Part shown: positions 1-6,008 of the stretch, one piece after another | Layout of the letters: the number at the start of each line of letters is the position of its first letter | Numbering within the stretch: the stretch's first letter is position 1 | Source: Thermaceae bacterium | GTDB taxonomy: Bacteria > Deinococcota > Deinococci > Deinococcales > Marinithermaceae | Direction of reading: 5' to 3' | Assembly: GCA_026985615.1 (NCBI GenBank) | Contig: JALSQD010000038.1 | Span: forward strand, 1-12,619 | DNA length: 12,619 bases | The notes under the pieces: model-generated | What the model was told of the DNA's origin: nothing | The model's database searches: none | The model's input: only the letters and a program-made list of their open reading frames with translations | Made by a program: the position numbers and the translations under genes

Positions 1-514
<514 letters not shown>

Positions 515-787
515 AGTCCAGGGCTGCTTCCCTCGCGGGAAGGGCCGCTGAGCTTCGAGAGAAGATCCGCAGAAACTCTGCGGGTTTGCGCATGGCGTCG
601 CGGGTGGTTGGATCGGGGTGGAGATGGAGAAGAGAAAAAGGAGATGACCCGGTTACCCGCGCGCTTGCTTTTTAGGTGTGCTGCAGGCTTAGTTAACGCC
701 GACCGGGTTCGGGTTTGGTGCCCTGGTGGTCGGCGGTTCTAGCCTAACCTGATCCGTGCTTTCAAGGTCCCCGCGCCCTGGGGCGCA
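515..787 (-). other. 16S rRNA precursor leader with three hairpins
   Basis: This is the transcribed spacer between the predicted rRNA start point (about 787) and the mature 16S end (about 514). Three inverted repeats can be seen. GCGCCC-TG-GGGCGC (773-786) lies at the very 5' end of the transcript. A 7-bp perfect stem with a 3-nt loop occupies 567-583. CTTCCC-GCGA-GGGAAG (RNA sense, 542-527) is closed by a GNRA tetraloop 12 nt before the mature end. The opposite strand has a purine tract at 619-646. I recognised no boxA antitermination element with confidence and found no credible coding sequence. A weaker second promoter, TTGAAA (760-765)-18-TAGAAC (736-741), may lie inside the leader. Confidence 0.7.
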
Positions 788-793
788 AGACCT

Positions 794-822
794 AGGGTAC
801 AGGCGACCCCGGGGGTTGTCAA
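794..822 (-). promoter_or_regulatory. 16S rRNA promoter (TTGACA-17-TACCCT)
   Basis: On the minus strand there is a perfect -35 box TTGACA (822-817), a 17-nt spacer, and a -10 box TACCCT (799-794) that keeps the TA...T frame. Transcription should start near 787. It is the best promoter match in the window and points at 16S. The usual UP-element zone upstream of the -35 overlaps the -10 of the divergent thyX gene. Confidence 0.85.
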
Positions 823-834
823 GCGCCTTCAGGC

Positions 835-840
835 TAGAAT
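835..840 (+). promoter_or_regulatory. thyX -10 element (TAGAAT), probably giving a leaderless transcript
   Basis: TAGAAT ends 6 nt before the thyX ATG at 847, so transcription would begin at or next to the start codon. The GGAG at 842-845 has a 1-nt spacing to the ATG, too close to act as a normal ribosome binding site. No -35 box stands out at 16-18 nt. TTGTCA at 816-821 is only 13 nt away and belongs to the opposing rRNA -35. Confidence 0.55.
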
Positions 841-846
841 TGGAGC

Positions 847-1665
847 ATGGCGGAACCGCAGACGATACCCGTGCTCGACAAGGGCTTCGTGCGCCTGGTG
901 GACGCGATGGGTGACGACCGCCGCATCGTCCAGGCAGCGCGCGTGAGCTACGGCGAAGGCACCAAGACTGTGCGCGAGGACGCGGCCCTGATCGACTACC
1001 TGATGCGCCACCGGCACACCAGCCCTTTCGAGATGGTGGAGTTCACCTTTCACGTCAAGGCGCCTATCTTCGTCACCCGGCAGTGGTTCCGCCACCGCAC
1101 CGCGAGCGTCAACGAGATCTCGGCCCGCTACTCGGTGCTCAAGGACGAGTTCTACGAACCCGCCCCCGAAGACTTGCGCACCCAGAGCGAGATCAACAAG
1201 CAGGCGGGCGAGGGCCGGCTCCCCGCGGCCGAGGCCGAACGGGCGGCCGCGCTGCTGGCCGCGGTCGGACGCGACGTCTACGCCCGCTACCGGGAGCTCT
1301 TGGAGCTGGGCGTGGCCCGTGAACAGGCGCGCAGCGTGCTGCCCGTGGGCATCTACACCGAGTTCTACTGGAAGCAAGACCTGCACAACCTGCTGCACTT
1401 CCTCAAGCTGCGGCTCGACCACCACGCCCAGGCCGAGATACGCGCCTACGCCCGCGCGGTGGCCGAGTTCGTGAAGGCACGGGTGCCACAGGTGTGGCGC
1501 TCGTTCGAAGAGCACGTGCTGAACGCGCGCTCGCTGAGCGCGAGCGAGATCGCCACGCTGCGCAAGCAGATCGACCCCCAGGCCTACGAGGCCGCTCTTA
1601 TGGAAGCCGGCCTCTCGAAGAGCCGGGTGCGCGAAGCGCTGGAAAAACTGTTCAGCGAAACCTAG
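847..1665 (+). CDS. thyX: Flavin-dependent thymidylate synthase ThyX
   Basis: Makes dTMP from dUMP using methylene-tetrahydrofolate, with FAD and NADPH for the reduction; cytosolic homotetramer. The 272-residue product has the ThyX signature RHRx7S (RHR 82-84, Ser92) inside RHRTASVNEISARYS. Other conserved blocks are RHRHTSPFEM (54-63), ARSVLPVGIYTEF (161-173), NLLHFLKLR (181-189) and AQAEIR (194-199). At 272 aa it is somewhat longer than many ThyX proteins, with a charged Ala/Glu/Arg-rich segment at about 110-150 that I take to be the surface insertion seen in other family members. The start at 847 keeps the full N-terminus and lies 6 nt after a -10 box. It stands alone, divergent from 16S and convergent with pheA; the two genes share 4 bp at their stop codons. 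Unlike ThyA, this enzyme does not oxidise folate to dihydrofolate. Confidence 0.97.
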   Translation: MAEPQTIPVLDKGFVRLVDAMGDDRRIVQAARVSYGEGTKTVREDAALIDYLMRHRHTSPFEMVEFTFHVKAPIFVTRQWFRHRTASVNEISARYSVLKDEFYEPAPEDLRTQSEINKQAGEGRLPAAEAERAAALLAAVGRDVYARYRELLELGVAREQARSVLPVGIYTEFYWKQDLHNLLHFLKLRLDHHAQAEIRAYARAVAEFVKARVPQVWRSFEEHVLNARSLSASEIATLRKQIDPQAYEAALMEAGLSKSRVREALEKLFSET

Positions 1666-2492
1666 CCGCCGTTCAGGGGCGCGGCCGGGTAGGAGCCGAG
1701 CACCTTCACGAAGGCGGCGCGGCGCAGCAGGGTCACCAGGGCCTCGGCGGGTTCGGGGTCTTCGACGTGGCCCTCGAAGTCGAGGTAGAAGACGTAGCTC
1801 CAGGCGCGGTCGCGGCGCGGGCGCGACTCGAGCTTCGTGAGGTTCACCCGCGAACGGGCGAAGGCCTCGAGCGCCGAGAGCAACCCTCCGGGCTTGTGGC
1901 GCACCCCGAAGACGACGCTGGTCTTGTAGGGCCCCTCGGTTCGCGGCCGCTCCTCGCGGGCGATGACGAAGAAGCGGGTGTAGTTGAAGTCGAAGTCCTC
2001 GATCCCCTCGGCCAGCACCTCGAGCCCGTAGACCTCGGCCGCCCGCTTCGAGGCGATGGCCGCGATCCCCGGCTCGGGGTTCTCGGCCAGCTGCTTGGCC
2101 GCCCCGGCGGTGTCGTAGACGGGCACGGCCTCGAGCTTGTGCCGGGCCAAAAAGCCGTCGCACTGGGAGAGCGCCTGGGGGTGGCTGATCACCTTGTACA
2201 CGTCCTCGAGTCGGGTTCCCGGCGGAGCGAGCAGATTGTGGCGCACCCGCAGGTAGACCTCCCCCACCACGTGCAGGTCGGACTCGAGCAACAGGTCGTA
2301 GGTCTGGTTGATACTCCCGGCCACCGCGTTCTCCACCGGCACCACGCCGCAGGCGGCCGCGCCGGAGGTGACCGCCTCGAAGACCTCGTGGAAGGTGGGG
2401 TAGCCCACCGGCTCGGCGCCGTCCGCGACGGTAAGCGCCGCCTCCTCGCTGAAGGCGCCGGCGGTCCCCTGGTAGGCGACCTTCTTCGACAT
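1662..2492 (-). CDS. pheA: Prephenate dehydratase with C-terminal ACT domain
   Basis: Converts prephenate to phenylpyruvate, the committed step of phenylalanine synthesis. The 276-residue protein is a monofunctional PheA. The catalytic PDT domain (about 4-180) has AYQGTAGAFSEEAA (6-19), GVVPVENAVAGSINQTYD (49-66), SHPQALSQC (103-111) and the catalytic TRF motif (172-174). The ACT domain (about 190-270) has GGLL (202-205, the GALV-type motif) and ESRP (222-225), both involved in binding phenylalanine, so feedback inhibition by Phe is expected. No chorismate mutase domain is present. The open frame extends upstream to 2915, but homology begins at the ATG at 2490-2492 and the extension is antisense to ruvA. 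The -10 TATACT ends 7 nt before this ATG with no Shine-Dalgarno, so a leaderless message is likely. Confidence 0.96.
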   Translation of the reverse strand: MSKKVAYQGTAGAFSEEAALTVADGAEPVGYPTFHEVFEAVTSGAAACGVVPVENAVAGSINQTYDLLLESDLHVVGEVYLRVRHNLLAPPGTRLEDVYKVISHPQALSQCDGFLARHKLEAVPVYDTAGAAKQLAENPEPGIAAIASKRAAEVYGLEVLAEGIEDFDFNYTRFFVIAREERPRTEGPYKTSVVFGVRHKPGGLLSALEAFARSRVNLTKLESRPRRDRAWSYVFYLDFEGHVEDPEPAEALVTLLRRAAFVKVLGSYPAAPLNGG

Positions 2493-2498
2493 AGCCAA

Positions 2499-2508
2499 CA
2501 GTATACTG
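2499..2508. promoter_or_regulatory. Shared palindromic -10 element for divergent pheA and ruvA
   Basis: CAGTATACTG is a perfect 10-bp palindrome inside the 21-bp gap between the two start codons. It reads TATACT on both strands: 2502-2507 on plus, 6 nt before the ruvA ATG, and 2505-2500 on minus, 7 nt before the pheA ATG. Both transcripts would start at or beside their start codons. No convincing -35 box is seen in either direction. The site can probably serve only one direction at a time. Confidence 0.65.
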
Positions 2509-2513
2509 GCCCC

Positions 2514-3101
2514 ATGGTGCGTTTTCTCGAAGGGGTCGTGCTGGAGGCGACCGAGGACCGCGCGATCGTAAGCCTGCACGGCCTGGGCTTCGAGGTCTTC
2601 TGCCCCACCGGCACGCTGGGACGGCTGCGCGTGGGCGAAACCGCACGCCTGCACACCCGGCTGGTGGTGCGCGAGGACAGCCTGACCCTCTACGGCTTCC
2701 ACGACCCGACGCTGCTCGAGTGGTTCGACCTGCTCGTGGGCGTCTCGGGCGTAGGCCCGCGTGTGGCGCTGGGTCTGCTCAGCGCCCTGCCCGCCGACCT
2801 GCTGGGTCAGGCGGTGACCGGTGACGACCCCAAGCTGCTCACCGCCGCCCCCGGCGTGGGCAAGAAGCTGGCCGAGCGCATCGTGCTGGAGCTGAAGACC
2901 AAGCTCCCCGACCACCTGGCTGGCCTAGCCCCCAGCGCCGCCCCCATCGAGAACCCCGCCGCCGGCGAGGCCGCGGCGGCGCTGATCACGCTGGGCTTCC
3001 GCGAAACCCAGGTGCACGCGGTGGTGCAGAAGCTGGCCGCCAAGCAGCCCGAGGCCGGGGCCGAGGAACTCATCCGTCTGGCCCTGCGCGAACTCCGGTA
3101 G
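2514..3101 (+). CDS. ruvA: Holliday junction branch-migration protein RuvA
   Basis: DNA-binding subunit of the RuvAB motor: a tetramer holds the four-way junction and RuvB ATPase rings drive branch migration in recombination and fork repair. The product is 195 aa, near the usual length. Domain I is an OB-fold (about 1-64, MVRFLEGVVLEA to LTLYGF). Domain II has two helix-hairpin-helix motifs, GVSGVGPRVAL (76-86) and the APGVGKKLAERI block (112-123). A proline/alanine-rich linker (139-150) leads to the small C-terminal domain III (about 151-195, ALITLGF), which contacts RuvB. The open frame continues upstream to 1494, but family similarity starts at ATG 2514, just after the TATACT -10. The stop is 36 nt before the next gene's preferred start, suggesting co-transcription. 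Neither ruvB nor ruvC is in this window. Confidence 0.96.
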   Translation: MVRFLEGVVLEATEDRAIVSLHGLGFEVFCPTGTLGRLRVGETARLHTRLVVREDSLTLYGFHDPTLLEWFDLLVGVSGVGPRVALGLLSALPADLLGQAVTGDDPKLLTAAPGVGKKLAERIVLELKTKLPDHLAGLAPSAAPIENPAAGEAAAALITLGFRETQVHAVVQKLAAKQPEAGAEELIRLALRELR

Positions 3102-3137
3102 GGCATAATGGCTAGGTGCGGCCTGGCCGCCCTCACC

Positions 3138-4181
3138 ATGGAACGACGCGAGATCAAAGACCCCGAAGCCTGGAACCGCATCGTCACCGGGCTGCCCCTC
3201 ACGAGCGCCCTGCAGTCGTGGGGCTGGGGCGAGGTGAAGCGCACGAGCGGCTGGAAACCCGTGCGCCTCGCCCTCTACAACGGTGGCGCGCCCGTGGCCG
3301 CGGCGCAGATGATGGAGCGCCGCCTGGCCGGCCCGCTGCGCATGGCCTACACCCCCCGCGGCCCGGCGCTGGCCGAGGCGGGGATGCTGCCGCGCGCGGC
3401 CACGCAGCTGGCGCGGGCGGCGCGCGGGGCGCTCTACCTGCAGCTCGAGCCGCCCCTGGCCCTGGAAGAACCCTACGAGGCGCCGGCCTACGCGGACCTC
3501 GCACTCGCGGCCACGATCCAGCCCGAGTACTCGATTCTGGTGGACCTCAGCCCCGGCGAGGAAGCCGTGCTCGCGCGCATGAAGTCGAAGACGCGCTACA
3601 ACATCCGCCTCTCGGCCCGCAAAGGGGTGACGGCGCGAATCGTGCGCCCCCACGACGAGGGCGCCGCGGCGGCCTTCGAGGCCTTCTGGGCACTGTTCAC
3701 CGAGACCAACCAGCGCGCGAAGCTCCTGCAACACGCGCGCAGCTATTACGAAACGGTCTTCCGGGAGATGGAACAGCCGGGGGGCGCGGCCTTTGTAAGT
3801 CTGGCCGAGTACCAGGGAAAACCGCTCGCCGCCGGGCTATTCGTGGCCTTCGCCGGCCGGGTGGACTACCTCTACGGGGGCTCGAGCCGCGAACACAAGA
3901 ACGTGATGGCCCCCTACGCCATGCACTGGGCGGCGATGCGTTGGGGCATGGAACACGGCTACCGCGTCTACGACCTCTGGGGCGTGCCCCGGGTGCTCAT
4001 CCCCGAGTCGCACGCCTACGGCATCTACCGTTTCAAGGAAGGCTTTGGCGGGGAGCGGGTGCGCTTTCCGGGCTACGTGCTGCCGCTTTCGCCCCTCTAC
4101 GGCCCGGTGCAGACCGCGCTGCGCTGGCGCAAGAACTGGGTCAACTGGCGCACCCGGGGCACCGCCCGCGACGTTTTATAA
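3138..4181 (+). CDS. FemA/FemB-family aminoacyltransferase, probably peptidoglycan cross-bridge formation
   Basis: Members of this GNAT-fold family add amino acids from aminoacyl-tRNA to the peptidoglycan precursor stem, usually on the cytoplasmic side of the membrane. The 347-residue form shows the family hallmarks in order: LQSWGWGEVK (25-34), YTPRGP (71-76), MKSKTRYNIRLSARKGV (148-164), YLYGGSS (244-250), YRVYDLWGV (275-283) and YRFKEGFGGE (297-306). Peptidoglycan of Thermus and Deinococcus carries glycine cross-bridges, so glycine addition is a reasonable inference; the sequence does not show which residue is added. No long coiled-coil insert is obvious. The start is uncertain. ATG 3108 adds ten residues (MARCGLAALT), but family similarity begins at ATG 3138, and CATAAT (3104-3109) could be a -10 that would exclude 3108. 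Neither start has a good Shine-Dalgarno. Confidence 0.88.
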   Translation: MERREIKDPEAWNRIVTGLPLTSALQSWGWGEVKRTSGWKPVRLALYNGGAPVAAAQMMERRLAGPLRMAYTPRGPALAEAGMLPRAATQLARAARGALYLQLEPPLALEEPYEAPAYADLALAATIQPEYSILVDLSPGEEAVLARMKSKTRYNIRLSARKGVTARIVRPHDEGAAAAFEAFWALFTETNQRAKLLQHARSYYETVFREMEQPGGAAFVSLAEYQGKPLAAGLFVAFAGRVDYLYGGSSREHKNVMAPYAMHWAAMRWGMEHGYRVYDLWGVPRVLIPESHAYGIYRFKEGFGGERVRFPGYVLPLSPLYGPVQTALRWRKNWVNWRTRGTARDVL

Positions 4182-4248
4182 ACCTCTAATTTTCCTTCTC
4201 ATTGAACTATCTAATTGCCCTAATATTTTAAAGTTTAAACTATCGGGC
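4174..4248 (+). promoter_or_regulatory. AT-rich control region of the efflux operon
   Basis: Of the 71 bases at 4174-4244, I count only 17 G or C, against very GC-rich DNA on both sides. The stretch runs from the last codons of the FemA/B gene to the marR-type start. It holds the -10 box TAAACT (4236-4241), ending 7 nt before the GTG start, an inverted repeat over it (4223-4243), and an upstream half-site AACTATC (4205-4211) repeated at 4238-4244, 33 bp away. TTGCCC (4215-4220) is a possible -35 with a 15-nt spacer. TTGAAC (4202-4207)-16-TATTTT (4224-4229) is an alternative promoter. No terminator hairpin for the upstream gene is seen. Confidence 0.7.
4223..4243. promoter_or_regulatory. 21-bp inverted repeat, candidate MarR-family operator
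   Basis: Centred on G4233, the arms ATATTTTAAA and TTTAAACTAT match as an inverted repeat at 9 of 10 positions. MarR dimers typically bind imperfect palindromes of about this size near their own promoter. The repeat covers the -10 box TAAACT, so a bound repressor would block RNA polymerase. Binding by the adjacent regulator is inferred. Confidence 0.6.
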
Positions 4249-4689
4249 GTGAACGACAAACGCCCCACCCTCTACGACGAGCTGGATCAGGAGTTCTTCC
4301 TGTTCCTGTGGCGCGTCAAGGACGGCGCCGCCCGGCTCTTTCGCCCTCTCGGGCTCCGGCCCGAGCAGGCCTTCATCCTGGAGATGGTGGCCCGGGGCAT
4401 CGCCCACCCCAAGGAGCTGGCCGAGGCGATGCAGCTGGACCCTTCGCTCCTCAGCCACTACTTGGCCAAGGTGGAGGACGCCGGCTGGATCGAGCGCGAG
4501 CTCGACCCCGAAGACCGCCGCCGCACGCGCCTGAAGCTCACCGACGAAGGCAAGCAGCTGCTCGAGGCCGCGCACGAGGCCTGGCGGGCCTACACCGTGC
4601 GCGTGCTTTCGGAGTTCGAGCCCGATGAGATCGAGACCCTGCGGGTCTTCCTCAAGAAGATCATGCGCGCCCAGGAGGCCCAGGCATGA
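4249..4689 (+). CDS. MarR-family winged-helix regulator of the efflux operon
   Basis: A 146-residue protein of typical MarR size, acting as a DNA-binding dimer. Residues 1-35 and about 105-142 form the helical dimer interface. The winged helix-turn-helix is at about 38-100, with HPKELAEAMQLDPSLLSHYL (53-72) carrying the recognition helix. The wing has the family's acidic/arginine signature DPEDRRRTRLKLTDEG (86-101). No ATG exists near the N-terminus; the frame runs up through AT-rich spacer, so the first sensible start is GTG 4249, placed 7 nt after a -10 box and without a Shine-Dalgarno. Its stop overlaps the next start as ATGA. As the first gene of an efflux operon with a palindrome over its own promoter, it is probably an autorepressor released by pump substrates, as known for MarR and MexR. 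The ligand is unknown. Confidence 0.9.
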   Translation: MNDKRPTLYDELDQEFFLFLWRVKDGAARLFRPLGLRPEQAFILEMVARGIAHPKELAEAMQLDPSLLSHYLAKVEDAGWIERELDPEDRRRTRLKLTDEGKQLLEAAHEAWRAYTVRVLSEFEPDEIETLRVFLKKIMRAQEAQA

Positions 4690-6008
4690 AGCGACTCATC
4701 GCGGCGCTCGTGCTGGCCGGCGCGGCCGTGGCCGCCACGCCAGAGTTCTTCGACGGTCTGGCCGACCACCCCTCGCTGCAAGCGGCCCGCGCCAACCTGC
4801 AGGCCTACGCCTACGAAGCGGCCTACGCCGGCAACCCGGTGGCGCTCGACACGAGCGGGGGCTACAGCTACCGCAGCCTCGACGAGGCCGAGCCCTGCCC
4901 CTTCCTCTCCGACCCCGACCCCACCAACGACCTGCTGTGCCAGCTCGTGAGCCCCGACGTGCCCAGCGAGGTGGGGCAGGCCGAGGTGGGGCTCACCCTC
5001 CACGCCTTCCCCTACGGCGACCTGGCCGACCGGGTGGCGCTGGCCGAGATCAACCTCCGCACCGCCGAGCTCGACTACCAAAGTGCCCGGGCGAAGCTCG
5101 AGCGCTCCGCGCTCGACGCCGCGCTCAAGGTACTGCTGGCGGAAAAGGGGCTCGAGCTCGCGCGCGAGGGCGAAGCGCTGGCCAAGAGCGCGCTCGAGGC
5201 CACCCGATTACACCACGCCAAGGGCGCGGCCAGCGACCGCGAGCTCCGCGACGCCGAGCGGTCGCTGGAAGAAGCCCGCCTCCAGCACCTGAGCGCCGAG
5301 GAGAACCTGGAGCTGGCGCGGGCCCAGCTGGCCCAGTTCACCAGCGCCCCGCCGCCCGCCTGGCCCTGGCCGCGCCTCGAGCCCCCCGAGGACGCCGAGC
5401 CGCCCGAGGTGGCGAAGGCGCGCCTGCGGGTCGAACAGGCGCAGGTGGGCGAAAAGCGCAGCCTGCGCGCCTTCTGGCCCGTGGGCGAGGTGCGCTACCA
5501 GTACAACCTGGACGACTACAACGCCGTGGGCGTGAGCGTAGAAAGCCGCACGCTGGGCACGCGGGTTTACTACAACCATCAGAGTTACGCCGACCTAACC
5601 CGCAGCCGCACTCAGGACGAATGGCGGGTGGGGCTGCGCCTCAACGTCAGCGCCGATACCTGGTCGGGCTACGAAGCCGCCCGCGCCCGCCTCGAAGCGG
5701 CCCGGGCGGGGCTCGAGGCCGCCCAGAGGCAGGCCGAGCTGGAGCGGCAGGCGCTCGAGCTGCGAATCACCCAAAGCGAGCGTGCGGTCGAGCTCGCGCG
5801 CCGCGCCGAGGTCGACGCCCGCACGGACTATGAAGAGACCGCCCGCCGCGTCGAGCTGGGGCTGGAGCCACCCCTTGCCGCACAAAAAGCCTGGGTGGAC
5901 GCCGCTCGTGCCGAGCTCGAACGCATGCAAGCCGAATACGACGCCGTCCGCGCCCGCCTGGATTTACTGGTCTACCTGGCCGTTCCCCCTTCGGAGGTAT
6001 GGAAGTGA
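4686..6008 (+). CDS. TolC-family outer-membrane efflux protein (with barrel strands)
   Basis: Outer-membrane exit duct of the pump, expected to be a trimer with a beta-barrel and a long periplasmic helical tunnel. The 440 residues begin with a signal peptide (about 1-17, cut after AVA). Two repeats follow, each of helix, beta hairpin, long helical hairpin. The first beta region is about 51-110 and the second about 264-325, with alternating aromatic strands such as VRYQYNL and TRVYYNH. Helical parts rich in Ala/Glu/Arg/Leu fill 115-218 and 327-430. Cys71 and Cys85 flank a 13-residue acidic/proline loop between the first two strands, possibly a surface disulfide. The ATG overlaps the regulator stop by 4 nt (ATGA). 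The next gene is a second TolC-like protein without the beta regions. Confidence 0.88.
   Translation: MKRLIAALVLAGAAVAATPEFFDGLADHPSLQAARANLQAYAYEAAYAGNPVALDTSGGYSYRSLDEAEPCPFLSDPDPTNDLLCQLVSPDVPSEVGQAEVGLTLHAFPYGDLADRVALAEINLRTAELDYQSARAKLERSALDAALKVLLAEKGLELAREGEALAKSALEATRLHHAKGAASDRELRDAERSLEEARLQHLSAEENLELARAQLAQFTSAPPPAWPWPRLEPPEDAEPPEVAKARLRVEQAQVGEKRSLRAFWPVGEVRYQYNLDDYNAVGVSVESRTLGTRVYYNHQSYADLTRSRTQDEWRVGLRLNVSADTWSGYEAARARLEAARAGLEAAQRQAELERQALELRITQSERAVELARRAEVDARTDYEETARRVELGLEPPLAAQKAWVDAARAELERMQAEYDAVRARLDLLVYLAVPPSEVWK
5993..5997 (+). promoter_or_regulatory. Ribosome binding site (GGAGG) that fixes the start of the second TolC-like gene
   Basis: GGAGG is 7 nt before GTG 6005, the usual spacing, but only 1 nt before ATG 5999. 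This favours GTG 6005, which also creates a 4-nt GTGA overlap with the preceding stop, the same type of junction as at 8222. Confidence 0.7.

Noticed and set aside
816..821. TTGTCA on the plus strand as the thyX -35
   Set aside because: The spacer to TAGAAT would be 13 nt, too short. The bases belong to the opposing rRNA TTGACA.
829..2646. 605-codon open frame on the minus strand across thyX, pheA and the start of ruvA
   Set aside because: It is Arg/Gly/Pro-rich low-complexity translation typical of a GC-rich shadow frame. It runs antisense to thyX and out of frame with pheA, both of which have clear family motifs.
2493..2915. 141-codon upstream extension of pheA, and the matching upstream extension of ruvA from 1494
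   Set aside because: Each extension is antisense to the divergent neighbour, and family similarity begins exactly at ATG 2490-2492 (minus) and ATG 2514 (plus).
3116..4189. Full-length overlapping plus-strand frame within the FemA/B-like gene
   Set aside because: Arg/Gly/Pro-rich product with no family pattern; the other frame carries all the FemA/B motifs.
4045..4248. Upstream extension of the MarR-type gene by 68 codons
   Set aside because: It runs through the end of the FemA/B gene and the AT-rich spacer. MarR length and the -10 spacing support GTG 4249.
5999..6004. ATG 5999 as start of the second TolC-like gene
   Set aside because: Only 1 nt separates GGAGG from this ATG. GTG 6005 has a 7-nt spacing and still gives a complete signal peptide.
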